In this document: piece after piece, positions 37,101 to 46,955 of the stretch
Numbering within the stretch: the first letter of the stretch is position 1
Layout of the letters: every line of letters begins with the position of its first letter
Source: Solen grandis
Taxonomy: Eukaryota > Mollusca > Bivalvia > Adapedonta > Solenidae
Reading direction: 5' to 3'
Assembly: GCA_021229015.1 (NCBI GenBank)
Contig: CM037784.1
Coordinates: 66,305,223 to 66,369,222 of the forward strand
DNA: 64,000 nt
Translations under genes and position numbers: made by a program
Notes under the pieces: generated by a model
The model's input: the letters and a program-made list of their open reading frames with translations, nothing else
What the model was told of the DNA's origin: nothing
Databases searched by the model: none

Positions 37101-38935
37101 GAGTTTTTTATTTTTAAAGTTTCAAATTTAGAAAATCTTAATTCAAGAAGTTATGTAAAGTGCAGACCAGGCCCATGTTCTGGGAAATAATGATGATACT
37201 TGATTATACTTTTCATACTCAAACTCAAATTGTACCCATTAGTTTCAATAGGGATTTGAGTACGGTACTCAGATTTGAGCCCGAGAACAAACTCAAGTAT
37301 TTTCTAGAGCAAGGGGACCGATCATGTGGTAAAAGTATATTACTTGTGAACCAGGTGGTGTGTAGCTATGCTTGAGGCCCTGGAGAGACTGAAGACTGGG
37401 ATGGAGGGAATAAAATGGCCGTTCTTTGTGCTGCACGGGACAAAGGATGCTCTGTGTGATGTGGAGGGATCCAAACTGTTGCATGAGAAGGCCTCAAGTC
37501 AAGATAAGACGATACATGTAACTATTTATTATACCCCCGAAACAAAGTTTGGGGGGGTATATAGGAGTCACCCGGTGGTCGGTCGGTCGGTTGGTCGGTC
37601 GGTCCAGCGGTCCGTTGCATTTTCCTTGTCCGGAGCATAACTTGAAAACCACAAGTTGGAATTCAATACAACTTCATGCAATGATCAAGCACATGGAGAG
37701 GAAGTGCAGTGCACAAGAACCATAACTCCATCTGATATTAGAGTTATTGCCCTTTGTTTTTTCCTTGTCCGGAGATAACTTGAAAGTACGTTGATTTCAA
37801 AACAATTTCATACAATGGTCAACCACAATGAGAGGAAGTGCAGTGCACAAGAACCATAACTCTATCTAGAGTAATTACAGAGTTATTGCCCTTTGTATTT
37901 TTTCCTTGTCCGGAGTATAACTTGTAAAGTACTGATTGGATTTCAAAACAATTTCATACAATGGTCAAGCACACTATGAGGAAGTGCAGTGCACAAGAAC
38001 CATAACTCTATCTAGAGTAATTACAGAGTTATTTCCCTTTGTTACTTTTCCTTGTTTTTCTTGTCCTGAACATAACTCGAATATTATACATGGTATATAC
38101 TTGAAACTTAAAATGTAAACAGATGGCGACTAGGAGAAGTGCAGTGTCCAAGAACTGTAACCTTATATTTTTAAACTACTGTGACAAACAACCATTATTG
38201 ACTCTCTATCAACTTTAAATAAAAACTTTACTTATTAATATCACAACCAATATACTATGTATACAGGTTCTTATCTATGCTCTGCCTGAAGTCTGGCTTC
38301 TCCTGCATTAAAGTATTTTGCGGGGGTATTAATCACCTTCAGTGATAGCTCTAGTTTCAATTGCCTTAACTTTTATATCACTTCACAGTATTGACTTCTA
38401 TTCATATACCCGATTTGTTTTGCATGCAAGATATTCTCATGCTTATATCTCAATATCCAGGCATGCGATTGATATATATGCATGATTTTCAGATTTGATC
38501 TACCTGTCCTGGTGGCCAAGTGGTTAGAGCGCCCGTCCCTGAATCGGGAGGTCATGGGTTGGATCCCCAGTCATGAAATACCAAAGTCATAAAAAAATGG
38601 TACTGGTATAGCTCCCTTGCTTGGCACTCAGCATATAAGGGTAGTTGCAGGACTGGTTGGCCCGGTGTCAGGATAATGTAACTGGGTGTGGTATCTACGG
38701 CATGATACTGCAGTGTGGCAGCACTATATCTGTCTCAAGTAGGCATGGTTTCCAAATGACTGAAAAATACTGTCGGTGGGAAGTTAAACCCAATTAAAAA
38801 AACAACTAATTGTTCTAATTGTTCTGTTCAACATAGATCTTCCAGGATGCATTCCACCAGTTGCACCATGAGTTGGAGCCAGTGAAGAAAGAGACACACA
38901 CTCTCATCCAGGAATGGCTGAACAAACACCTTTGA
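22325..38935 (+). CDS. MGLL: monoglyceride lipase-like serine hydrolase, 7 exons to the stop, N-terminus not found
   Basis: This alpha/beta-hydrolase would hydrolyse monoacylglycerols, including 2-arachidonoylglycerol, to a fatty acid and glycerol at membranes. Exons: 22325-22431, 23288-23424, 25871-25981, 28168-28257, 35974-36026, 37355-37517 and 38837-38935. All have GT/AG borders and compatible phases and join to about 253 codons; the vertebrate enzyme is about 303. The order of motifs fits the family: HGLGEH (oxyanion region), [13 protein letters not shown], nucleophile elbow [16 protein letters not shown] with the acid, and AFHQLHHE with the catalytic His. Roughly 40 N-terminal residues are missing. 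Introns carry at least ten mobile elements but the coding frame is unbroken. A possible AATAAA lies at 39585. I am confident of the family and fairly confident of orthology. Confidence 0.9.
23288..23424 (+). CDS. MGLL: lipase exon b: nucleophile Ser
   Basis: TG completes Val with the preceding G, giving [13 protein letters not shown] across the junction. The exon ends [10 protein letters not shown], so the catalytic serine lies in its third-last and second-last codons and the GHSMG elbow is divided by the next intron. Phase 0 at the 3' end. Confidence 0.93.
23478..23727 (+). mobile_element. piggyBac-type MITE with a 33-bp-arm palindrome, copy 1
   Basis: TTAA at both ends is followed by inverted termini CCCTTTCCCTCAT and ATGAGGGAAAGGG, the arrangement of piggyBac-family elements. 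Inside, 23519-23551 and 23553-23585 are perfect reverse complements around one A (GCGAACAGCATAAAACC... inward to GCGAGT-A-ACTCGC). About 250 bp and non-coding. Five more copies are in the window. Mobilised in trans if at all. Confidence 0.8.
24585..24790 (-). mobile_element. tRNA-derived SINE fragment, family T
   Basis: On the - strand, GGGTAGCTCAGCTGGTAC (A box region) and CCCCGGATTCAAGTCCC (B box) lie in tRNA-like spacing, but the acceptor and anticodon stems do not pair well. A second copy lies 250 bp away. I take it as SINE-derived and not as a working tRNA. Confidence 0.55.
24840..25015 (-). mobile_element. tRNA-derived SINE fragment, family T, second copy
   Basis: On the - strand, TGGGTAGCTCAGTCTGTAGA and CCCCAGGTTCATGTTCTGG resemble the neighbouring copy, including a shared flank TAATCA/TAATCGGT..CTGTGACATTAT. 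No complete tRNA cloverleaf can be formed by eye. Confidence 0.5.
25570..25813 (+). mobile_element. piggyBac-type MITE, copy 2
   Basis: Same TTAA-CCCTTTCCCTC...GAGGGAAAGGG-TTAA structure as copy 1. The central palindrome has one mismatch (GATCAGG in place of GATCTGG). Confidence 0.8.
25871..25981 (+). CDS. MGLL: lipase exon c
   Basis: It begins [20 protein letters not shown], completing the GHSMGG elbow, and ends ATPLR. 37 codons, phase 0 at both ends, acceptor TTTTTCAG, donor [15 protein letters not shown] corresponds to the LISPLVLA strand of the vertebrate enzyme. Confidence 0.93.
25982..28167 (+). other. lipase intron with inverted-repeat remnants
   Basis: It contains the palindromic element around 26800-26900, a partial copy of its arm near 26430-26460, a two-and-a-half-unit TTAGGG stretch at 27550-27565, and otherwise AT-rich sequence without exon-like features. 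Confidence 0.6.
26750..26995 (+). mobile_element. foldback element (GATCAGACAGCTCC palindrome)
   Basis: Arms 26828-26846 and 26854-26872 are perfect reverse complements (GATCAGACAGCTCCTGGAA) around a 7-base loop. They are flanked by imperfectly paired GCAAACAGAGCAGACC and TCATCTCAGTTTGCTC. Related remnants are at 18660, 22150 and 26430. Ends and target duplication are not clear. Confidence 0.55.
28168..28257 (+). CDS. MGLL: lipase exon d (cap region)
   Basis: 30 codons, [20 protein letters not shown] and then [10 protein letters not shown], phase 0 at both ends, acceptor TTGACAG, donor GTAAGA. It aligns with VLAAKVLNLVLP...SRN of the vertebrate enzyme, part of the lid over the active site. 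Confidence 0.9.
30238..31270 (+). mobile_element. Helentron-like element (TGTGTCGCCTGCA family) nested in the outer one
   Basis: The 5' hairpin is TGTGTCGCCTGCA against TGGCAGACACA (30238-30266), followed by GTCCGTCGTCGGCGTCGTC. Units of about 150 bp are marked by AAAAGTATTTGAGGT and AGTGCAGTGCACAAGAATG. The 3' end has TGCAGGCGACACA (31231-31243), hairpin GTGTTCC-GA-GGAACAC (31245-31260), CCACAT and CTAG (31267-31270), then TT. The + and - strand frames here (for example 30083-30481) are repeat artefacts. Confidence 0.72.
31054..31130. repeat. C20, A-run, (AT)n and (GT)n microsatellites
   Basis: Twenty C (31054-31073), then A-rich, TA-rich and GT repeats. Such a run is error-prone to sequence, so its length should not be trusted. 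Confidence 0.9.
31804..33145 (+). mobile_element. Helentron-like element (ATGCTCACC family), about five ~168-bp core units
   Basis: The 5' hairpin ATGCTCACC-AAA-GGTGACGCAT is followed by repeated GTCCGTCC. Core units start near 31873, 32043, 32211, 32380 and 32548, each with GGCTATTTCTCAGGAACTAA and TTTATGGGAAGCTTTAT. A unique 3' block follows (32650-33115). The 3' end has GGGGAGCAT, hairpin GTCAGT-TCT-ACTGAC (33124-33138), TTT and CTTG (33142-33145), then T. The unique block is almost identical to 35290-35760. Confidence 0.72.
33207..33448 (+). mobile_element. piggyBac-type MITE, copy 3
   Basis: TTAA-flanked CCCTTTCCCTC element with the central palindrome, lying in the spacer between the two ATGCTCACC-family copies. 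One arm carries AGCTTAAAACC in place of AGCATAAAACC. Confidence 0.8.
33465..35780 (+). mobile_element. Helentron-like element (ATGCTCACC family), sister copy with about eleven core units
   Basis: Same 5' hairpin, GTCCGTCC stretch and 3' end (hairpin 35759-35773, CTTG 35777-35780, then TT) as 31804-33145, but with about eleven ~168-bp units. Units alternate between two sequence types (GAGGAGATGCGCATATCG and GAGTAGATACGCATATCG). One unit at 34765-34825 has many single-base deletions that look like uncorrected sequencing errors. Confidence 0.72.
35974..36026 (+). CDS. MGLL: lipase exon e
   Basis: A short exon reading [17 protein letters not shown] and ending with [12 protein letters not shown] matches DPLICRAGLK in the vertebrate enzyme. 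Acceptor GTTGCAG, donor GTATGT, phase 2 at the 3' end. Confidence 0.88.
36142..36292 (+). mobile_element. SINE family V1, partial (head missing)
   Basis: Body only: GGTACTGGTATAGCTCCCTT, then GACTGGTTCACCCGGTGTCA and GATACTGCAGTGTGGCAGCA. The tRNA head and the tail are absent. Confidence 0.65.
36786..37027 (-). mobile_element. piggyBac-type MITE, copy 4 (reverse)
   Basis: Same TTAA-flanked element in opposite orientation, with an intact central palindrome except one position. Confidence 0.8.
37166..37320. mobile_element. foldback element (GGCCCATGTTCT family)
   Basis: CCAGGCCCATGTTCT at the left and a diverged reverse-complement GAGCCCGAGAACA near the right bracket a body with ACTCAAACTCAAATTG and GGGATTTGAGTA. 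A related copy is at 61934-62097. It ends about 35 bp before the acceptor of the next exon. Confidence 0.5.
37355..37517 (+). CDS. MGLL: lipase exon f: catalytic acid
   Basis: G completes AA|G (Lys). The exon then reads [20 protein letters not shown] and continues [20 protein letters not shown] to SSQDKTIH. The Asp in GTKD aligns with the catalytic Asp of the vertebrate enzyme (QGSADRLCDS). Donor GTAACT, phase 0 at the 3' end. A transposon begins about 11 bp after the donor. Confidence 0.92.
37529..38354 (+). mobile_element. Helentron-like element (ATACCCCC family), directly behind a splice donor
   Basis: The 5' hairpin ATACCCCCGAAAC-AAA-GTTTGGGGGGGTAT (37531-37560) is followed by repeated GGTCGGTC. 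Core units of about 140 bp carry CTTGTCCGGAG and AGTGCAGTGCACAAGAACCA. The 3' end has GCGGGGGTATT, hairpin ATCAC-CTTCA-GTGAT (38332-38346), AGCT and CTAG (38351-38354), then TT. The sister copy is at 56309-57010. Confidence 0.72.
38502..38805 (+). mobile_element. SINE family V1, full length
   Basis: The tRNA-like head has A box TGGCCAAGTGGTTAGAGC and B box GGTCATGGGTTGGATCCCC. The body has GACTGGTTGGCCCGGTGTCA and GATACTGCAGTGTGGCAGCA. The tail is TGACTGAAAAATACTGTCGG...TTAAACCCAATTAAAAAAAC. It lies in the last lipase intron, 32 bp upstream of the terminal exon. Confidence 0.78.
38837..38935 (+). CDS. MGLL: lipase exon g: catalytic His and stop
   Basis: Reads [20 protein letters not shown] and ends EWLNKHL, stop TGA at 38933-38935. 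The His of AFHQLHHE aligns with the catalytic His of AYHVLHKE in the vertebrate enzyme. Acceptor AACATAG, phase 0. Confidence 0.9.
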   Translation: MFQDAFHQLHHELEPVKKETHTLIQEWLNKHL

Positions 38936-39939
38936 GACTTACAGAGTCAGTCTCTAGCATAACTGTGGGACCAGTTATTTATGCCATGCCCTTGTCTGTG
39001 TGTCAAAGTCATGTTTAAATTTTTGTATATTTATGAATTAGATATGGGACCAGAAGTTCAAAACTTCAGAACTTTGTCTTTATAGTAACAGAAATGAAGG
39101 GTCCAGAAAATTTTGTTTGTCATATTAAAAAAAAAAAAATTATATACTGGTTTGTAATTTTATTCTGATATTACCGTAATCACTCTGTTTAGGGACACCT
39201 TGATTTTTGGGGAAAATAATTATTTTTGTGCCTCTAAATTTTGGGACACTGTCAATCTGATGATTTTTTACTGACTCTAAGTTCTGATTTACAGCAAGCG
39301 AATCAGGGTTCTGGGACTAACTTCCTGTGTGCTTGTTTTTGACACATTCAGTTTGCCAATCAGATTGCTGAATGAATAGGCAAAATAGTAAGTATTGAAC
39401 TAATGATTAAATAGGTATATAAATTGATTATAAATTGAAAGATAAAAAGGGTAAATTACGTATGTATAAATGCCGTGAGCAAAGCAATTGTTGTTTAATC
39501 TATAAGACCTGGAAAATACACTATTCAGAATAGCTAGAAAATAGCTTCAGTATAGAAATTTAGGTATCAGTATATGATCAAACAAATAAAAACACTACCT
39601 CATCTTTTTTATTATTAAAGAATCATATATATTTGGATTTATAGGTATGTTTATGTTGTATTTTAATAGATGTTGAAAAATTAACATTATCAATTGACCT
39701 TATGAAAAAAGTTGGCGTGTTCCTAAGTATTGGGACACTTTTTGAAAAATAATTTTTAACGACTCTTAACTTTACCGACATTTTTTCTTTTCTCTGTCTC
39801 AATATGAGTGATTACGGTACCTTTTATCATTCCCAATTTTATCCTTTTGTATTGTTGCACATTGTCTTCCTTTTATTGTTGATGTATGGAGAATAGATCT
39901 GGACAAACTACAGTTACCAGTACACTACGTGTTCAATAT
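38936..39939 (+). other. probable lipase 3' UTR and downstream sequence
   Basis: AATAAA at 39585-39590 is a candidate polyadenylation signal about 650 bp after the stop. No other gene-like feature is visible. Confidence 0.35.
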
Positions 39940-40181
39940 TTAACCCTTTCCCTCATAGAGGAAATTATGAAAAGACCTATGCGAACAGCATAAAACCAGA
40001 TCAGCCTGCGAGTAACTCGCAGGCTGATCAGGTTTTATGCTGTTCGCTGCTCCTCAGTGGTCTGGAAATGAGGATTTTGTAATTAAATTTGGTAAGGTTT
40101 AACTGTGGTTTTCTGAAGATCAGGCTTTATGTGGTACCTATTGAGTGCGTCAAAATGAGTCTATATGAGGGAAAGAGTTAA
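39940..40181 (+). mobile_element. piggyBac-type MITE, copy 5
   Basis: TTAA-flanked CCCTTTCCCTC element; its right terminus reads GGGAAAGAG, one change from the others. Confidence 0.78.
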
Positions 40182-43100
40182 ATACAAAAGAGCAAAGTGG
40201 TAACCAGTTGAAGTATTCTAGCAGTGACTGGGAAATATATTTTATTTATGTGAAATTCCACATGGTTTTGGCATTTTAGACAAAAATTTATGTGCATCTT
40301 TTTTTTAAAGCGACTTCTTTAAAATATCAATGCAACATTTTTGTGTTTAAATGTGACTATCACACTGTATTTCCTCCTTTCCCAGGCATTGCTGTAGTAG
40401 TTTGTTAAACACGAGATGATATTTTAGGCAATGAAAATCTTCTATTTTTAACATTACTATACTTTTGCTCAAATTTCATAGTTTTTACATGTATTTAGAA
40501 ATTCCAGCCATAATCAAATAATTATTAATTCAATGTAAATATAATAGGTTATTTAGAAATTTCAACCATAATCAAATAATTATTAATTCAATGTAAATAT
40601 AATAGGTTATTTTGATTTTTATATAGGTGTATACTTGTTATCATTTTTCACATTTTATTTGGTCATATATACATACTATAAATGGTTATTCTTAAAAAAA
40701 ATTTTAAAAAAAGTAAAATCATTAACCAATTAGTGTGAGATTTTTAAATAGGGAATCAAGAAACATACCTCATATGTAAAAGGCGGTGATTTAGCGAGAA
40801 ATTCTTAAGTTGGTTTTTATTATTTATACTATTATATAAGCTTTGAAAAATTTATTTTTTTACTATATAATGTTTTGATATAATGATTTAATTTCCTGAG
40901 TTAAATATCCTGGTGGGTTGTAATACTGTAATATTTAGCTATCATAAATAGGATATGAATCGAAGAAGCATTATATCACATGAAATATTTATCTCTCAAT
41001 GATCATTAACTTTCATTAATTAAAAGTATGATAATCACTTCTCTAGAACAGTTTCTTCTTGATAAAATTGTAAACACTACATAGTGTATTTCAAGCACAT
41101 TCTTGGGAGGGTATAAACATTGCATGTATAAACTTCACCCCCTGGTGATTTTCATATCACATACATGTACCACCTCCAGAAATTATCTGTGGTGTTTGAT
41201 GAGCTTTCCTACAAGGTAAACTAGGGTTGTTAAAAGTTTGGTTTTTTGTGGGTTTTTTTATGTGTTTTTTTTTTAATGCAAAACCTCACTTGGAAGTAGC
41301 TCATACTCAGGTTTGAAATGCTGTTTGATAGATAACACATAGTATGTGTTAACTTTTAGTATACAAATTTAAGGCAAAATTCAAGAGACCTGTATTCTTA
41401 AATACACCAGTTATATACCCTATATTCTTAAATACACTGGTTATATATGACCATTGGTATGCCCAGACTATATAGCTGTAGATCAAACTGCTAACTTTTT
41501 CAAATGAAAATTAATTAAAAAGAATTGGATAAAAAGGATGACAAATTTCCAAATTGATCTTTTTGATTTATTATAGAATACTGATTCTTGTAAAATACCT
41601 CATTTATATCTTTATAAGATATTTTTACAATATGAATTCCAAATTTGATTCATAAGAAGGTTGTTAGGAAAGCCCAATTTATGAAAATCTTGCCCTTTAA
41701 TACAAGATTAAATGTATCATATATTTTTATCATTGTCAACTATTAACTCCAGTGTTAGACTTAATGTTTCAGTTTGATTGGGATTTAGACTGTATTCCAA
41801 ATTCAGAGGTAAGTAAACAATGATATAACTGGGCACTACATGAAATCCCCATTCTACAGGGACATGTACAAATTTACACTCAAAAAAGAAAAAACAGTAG
41901 TAATTGTGCATGAATATACCAGTTGTTTAGTTTCACATCACATCAAGCTGCATTAAATGAAAATATGAATAATGTTTATAATTGTACTGATAGCATTCCG
42001 TGATATCAAGAACAGTTACATATCAGGCATCATTGAACAGCATGTTACTCTGTATTTGTTAAATGTGAGAGATTGGTTCCTCATACTCCTGATTTGTTCA
42101 TTAAAGGCGTTTGAGTGGGTTTTTTCTACGGAAGATTTTTCTAAAAAGTGCATATAAGTACTTTAGAATTTAACTAAAGATATATAATTAAAAATAGGGG
42201 GTACATGCTTGTTTTAGAGACAAGCTTATGGTAGAGCATCACTATTTGCTAAAATTTGTTGAAAAAACATGGCATTAAAAAATAAAGATTTTGTGTCTAA
42301 ATACTGTAACAGCATATTAAAATGTTAAAATACTGTCAAATATGCATTGAAAATACAAAACGGGCATAAAATCTCATTTGTGCCTGGACCAAAATGTATA
42401 CAAAAACTGTCCCAAAACTGTGAAATTTTATATATATTTTTCTAAATAAAAAAATTTCAACGGACAGATTTCCTTTATTTTTTCAGAGTCAGTTCGCTGA
42501 TAGAGATGCTTTCTGAAAATGTAAAAAAATACATACCTCACCAAATTTGTTTTTTAACTAAAACTGCTTTTTTATTGAAATTTTAGCCAATTTGTATAAA
42601 AACACTAAAATGTGAATTTTTATACCTTCAAAATTTGGCAAATACACTTTTGATGATATTTTCAACACGTGAATCTTAAAATTTGGGTTTTCTTCTATCA
42701 TTCTACTTAAAATAAATGAGAAATTCAAAAAAAAATTTTTTAACAAAATCAAAATCTGCTGTAACCCACTGAAACATCCTTAAGTGAAATGCCGTCATCT
42801 GATTGGTTCCTCAGCCAGAATTGCTGAAATTCTTCCATGAAAAAATATGTGTTTTTTCCTATCATTTGTTGCACAGTATATTATGAAAGCTGATGGGAAA
42901 TATCCATGAATGTTTGATTAAGTATATTTCAATTAAAATAACATTAAGATAATTTTAGATTAAAGTAATTTTTCACCAGGATTGATTTTCATATTTAAAG
43001 ATGAAAGATATTTTGATTATTGCAAACCGATATACCTTTGGTAACCATATTATTGATAATTACAATTGTGATTGTTCACCAATTTTTTTAAATCTAAAAA

Positions 43101-43589
43101 TGCTCTCTGCATATATTATGATAAAGCAGGTATTTCTTTTCATATGTTTATATTTTATTTTATTTAAATTATTGTTTTTAATGATTTTATATATTTATTT
43201 TTTTTTTAAAAATTTTAGCTTTTTGTTCTTTTTCAATTTTATTTCAAAATGTAATTGTTTAAGAAGATATGGCATTTTAACTATTTTTAATGCCAGAATG
43301 AAATCAATCTGATTCCATTTGTCTAAATCTCTTTGAATTTCACAGATCTATCCAATTATATGTTGTAACCTAACCACACAGCATTATTGAATATATTTTT
43401 GCACATTATATTTTTGCACATAAGCAGTTCTTCCCATTAAAAGATATAAGATGAAAATGCAATTCTTTCTATTTCTTCAATTCCATATCCATAAATATTT
43501 ATGAGAATGTCCTTTATGCAAAAATCAAGTATTTCATTTTGCACAATGTTACACTATATAGAAAAGTCTAAATTTTACAGTAACTTTTT
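40182..43589. other. intergenic, very AT-rich
   Basis: A 58-bp tandem duplication lies at about 40497-40616 (CCATAATCAAATAATTATT twice) and a ~30-bp duplication at 41395-41450. The open frames at 41717-41911, 42558-42752 and 43001-43312 are low-complexity. No gene recognised. Confidence 0.45.
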
Positions 43590-44482
43590 AGCTCACCTGA
43601 GCACTTGTGCTCGGGTGAGCTTTTGTGATCGCCTTTTGTCCGTCGTGCGTCGTCAGTCGTCCGTCGTCAACAATTGCTTGTGAACACTCTAGAGGCCACA
43701 GTTTTGGCCCAATCTTCATGAAACTTGGTCAGGATGTTTGTCTACATGATATCTCGGATGAGTTCGAAATTGGGTCATGTGGGGTCAAAAACTAGGTCAC
43801 TAGGTCAAATCTTAGAAAAACCTTGTGAACACGCTAGAGGCCACAAATTTGGCCCAATCTTCATGAAACTTGGTCAGGATGTTTGTCTACATGATATCTC
43901 GGATGAGTTCGAAATTGGGTCATGTGGGGTCAAAAACTAGGTCACCAGGTCAAATCTTAGAAAAACCTTGTGAACACTCTACAGGCCATAGTTTTAGCCC
44001 AATCTTCATGAAAAATAGTCAGGGTGTTTGTCTACATGATATCTTGGATGAGTTCGAAAATGGGTCACATGGGGTCAAAAACTAGGTCACCAGGTCAAAT
44101 CTTAGAAAAACCTTGTGAACACTCTAGAGGCCACAGTTTTAGCCCAATCTTAAATAGATTTGGTCAGGATGTTTGTCTAATTGATATATTGGATGAGTTT
44201 GAAAATGAGTCACATGAGGTCAAAAACTAGGTCACCAGGTCAAATCTTAGAAAAACCTTGTGAACACTCTAGAGGCCTACATTTTTGTCCCAGTCTTCAT
44301 TAAACTTAATATGAATGATGACTGCATGAATTCCCAGTTGAGTGCAAATTCAGGTAGGATCAATATGTAGGTCACTTAGTCAAATGTTAGAAAAACACTT
44401 TTAGATGCCAGATTTTTTGTCATTATGCCTAACACTGCCATCTTACTCAGGTGAGCGACACAGGGCCATCTTGGCCCTCTTG
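43590..44482 (+). mobile_element. Helentron-like element (AGCTCACCTGAGC family), second copy
   Basis: The 5' hairpin AGCTCACCTGAGCAC-TT-GTGCTCGGGTGAGCT (43590-43621) is followed by GTCCGTCGTGCGTCGTC. Four to five ~145-bp units carry CTAGAGGCCACAGTTTTGGC and AGGTCAAATCTTAGAAAAAC. The 3' end has CTCAGGTGAGC, hairpin AGGGCCA-TCT-TGGCCCT (44462-44478) and CTTG (44479-44482), then TT. The three 68-71-residue open frames inside repeat with the DNA. Confidence 0.74.
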
Positions 44483-44768
44483 TTTGTATTTTGATAGTAT
44501 TTAAGACATTCAAAAATCACCACTATTGTTCTGTACAATAAGTCCGGCTGAGAAATTAAAGGAAAGCTCGTGCATTTGAATGCTGAAGTTGATGCAAACA
44601 TTGTTGTGGCCCAGACAAGCAATAGGAAGAGAAAATTAAAGTAGTATAAAACTTAATTGTCAGAAGAAGTGAAGAATGTTAATGCAGCTTGGCCAGGTAT
44701 GTTTCTCTATTTGAAAATTGATCTTAGTCATAATAATGTAGTCCTGTATTTATAGTGTCTGCATTTTT

Positions 44769-45592
44769 AGCTCAACTTTTCTTGCAGCTTTTTTGTTAAA
44801 GTTTCACATGCAAGTTACTATCAAGCTTAAATCTCAATAACCAATTATGGTATTGATTTGAAAGTTTATGAATATGTTCAGGGGCATCAGACAATCAAGG
44901 TAGATAACTCTTTACTGAATTTAATACATATTATGGCCCCTTTTTAACTTTGGTTAAAGTTTTGCATGCAAGCTACTACATCTATCCAGCATATATCTCA
45001 ATAACTTTTCTTGATTTTGTCTTAAAACCAAATTACTGCCCAATCTTAACTTAGGAATATCAGTTAAGAGTTTTGCATGCAAGGTACTTAATGCTTATAT
45101 CTCAGTATCCAGGCATGTGATTGATTTGAAACATCTTTAATATGTTTCGGGGTATCATACTATCAAGGTAGATAACTCTTGATGGAATTGGTTAAAGTTT
45201 TAAATGCAAGCTACTATCGTGCATATATCTCAATAGCCATTCATGGTGTTGACTTGAAAGTTTATGAAAATGCTCAGGGGCATCAGACAATCAAGGTAGA
45301 TAACTCTTACACTGAATTTGATAACAAATTAGGGCCCTTTTCTAACTTGGATATTTTAGTTAATGTTTTGCTTGCACATTGTTACATGTATTATGCTTTT
45401 GTCTCAGTTACTAGGCATTGGATTGATTGTACACTACATAAACATATTCAAGGGTATCAGACTTTCAAGGTATATCATTTTTGACTATTTTTATATGCAA
45501 GTTATGTGAAGGGCAAGAACTGAATTATATTTAACTTGATTTACCAACAAGCATTTCAAATAGTCAAGCATGCTGTACTCTGACAGCTCTTG
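44769..45592 (+). mobile_element. Helentron-like element (AGCTC...GACAGC family)
   Basis: It begins AGCTCAACTTTTC like the element at 9231. Core units of about 160 bp carry TTTTGCATGCAAG and ATCTCAATAACC. The 3' end has GCTGT-ACTCTG-ACAGC (45572-45587) and CTTG (45589-45592), then TT. More decayed than the 9231 copy. Confidence 0.62.
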
Positions 45593-45606
45593 TTTTATTT
45601 GCTCAA

Positions 45607-45787
45607 TTAACCTTTTTACTGCCAGGTTACCTATCATATATAAACAGGCTATTTGCCAAGGAATTTCTTAGAAATTACAGGCTATTACTGTACTAGCATA
45701 ATGTGGCTGCTTCCCTTTCGTTGCCAACAATACGCTGTCTCATGGGTAGGATAGGTTCTTCCGTCCTGTAGGCAGCAAATGGGTTAA
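45607..45787. mobile_element. second TTAA-flanked MITE family
   Basis: TTAA-CCTTTTTACTGCC at the left and GGCAGCAAATGGG-TTAA at the right form inverted termini with TTAA flanks, as in piggyBac-type elements. About 180 bp and non-coding. Confidence 0.55.
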
Positions 45788-46094
45788 ACATTAAAAACAT
45801 GGCCCATTTTATTATTTGACAAACTCATCACTCTTTCTAAAGAAAACATCATAAGAATAATACTATTGTACAGCTGAATTTACATAAACAAAGATGATTG
45901 GTACAAAGTTTTGTGAAATGGGCCCAAGGTATCTCAATCAGCAGATGTTTTCCCTGGAAAATGCCATGGGTTTGAGTCCTGCGTACTTAGGCTGCATCTT
46001 TTCTCACAGTGTGATGTGGAGTTGTTTACATATAGTTCTTCAGTATAAACCACCCTTGGAATGTCAAGAACAGCACCTGAACCGTACCCTGTAG

Positions 46095-46265
46095 CTGAGT
46101 AATTAGAGCTTCCGCTCCATGTTTGGCTCTCAGCATAAGCTCCACCAGGACTGGTTGGCCCAATGTCAGGATAATGTAACCGGGTTTTGTGTCCTGCCAC
46201 ATGCCTACAGCATGTTACAGCAGTGTGCGGCAGCTCTATATCAGTCTCAAGTAAATGAGACCATA
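46095..46265 (+). mobile_element. SINE family V1, partial
   Basis: Body phrases ACTGGTTGGCCCAATGTCAG, ATGTAACCGGG and GTGCGGCAGCTCTATATCAG match the full-length copy. Head and tail are missing. Confidence 0.65.
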
Positions 46266-46356
46266 AACCATTTTATTTTCTCTACGCATTGAGTTAATGT
46301 TGGGTGCATTCTCATACAGCTTCTCCAATGCTAAGAGTTTACACCCAACATTATTG

Positions 46357-46600
46357 GTGGCCTCTGTAGCCCAGAGGGTAGAGTCGCCATCTTTAACACT
46401 CGCTCAGCCCCTAACCGCGTGGGTTTGAATCCGGACTGGGTCATTTGGATTTTCATGTGAGGAAGTCTTCAAGCTGGCTTGCGTTAGGTCGGTGGTTCTT
46501 TTGGATGCTTCAGTGCATTCGGGATCTTCCTCCACCTGAAATTAGCTGGACGTCGCTATATGACTGAAATGCTGTCGCAACAAAGTGAAGCTAAAAAAAT
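46357..46600 (+). mobile_element. tRNA-derived SINE, family V2
   Basis: The head is GCCTCTGTAGCCCAGAGGGT with B box GTGGGTTTGAATCCGG. The body has TCATTTGGATTTTCATGTGA and TCTTCCTCCACCTG, and the tail GACTGAAATGCTGTCGC. A near copy is at 57274-57515. The head resembles a Ser/Leu-type tRNA. Just upstream (46311-46354) AATGTTGGGTG and CACCCAACATT form a short foldback. Confidence 0.72.
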
Positions 46601-46756
46601 CAATCGGTCATTCATCATTATTGACAAGCAGATATAATGCACCTTCTCAGATTTAAGCAGTGTAAATTGAACCCCTGCCTTTTCCACTCCTGACCAAGCA
46701 TACTGCTGACAAACAGTATCAAAAACAAAACCATATTTTTTTTTTTTTTTTGCAAA

Positions 46757-46955
46757 CCAGGCATGCATTAAGTATGCCAAACCATATGCAATCGTATGCT
46801 TACAGTCAGCTATGAAACTGTCTCAGTGTCAAACCATGATATTCACGTATACCTTAATAATGTACAGCATAAGGTGCACATGAACAGCATGGTTTAAGGT
46901 CCTTCGCGGACTGTAAGCGACCGATTGGGCGTACTGAACACACGCCTGGTCAACC
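46757..46955 (-). mobile_element. long-inverted-repeat foldback MITE, copy 1
   Basis: The left arm GTATGCCAAACCATATGC... TGCTTACAGTCAGC pairs with the right arm ...GGACTGTAAGCGACCG...CGTACTGAACACACGCCTG. The related copy at 49905-50100 is inverted. Non-coding; the open frames inside are palindrome artefacts. Confidence 0.6.

Noticed and set aside
43001..43312. 103-residue + strand open frame
   Set aside because: The sequence is extreme AT-rich, low-complexity and Phe/Leu/Ile-rich with no splice context. Chance is more likely.
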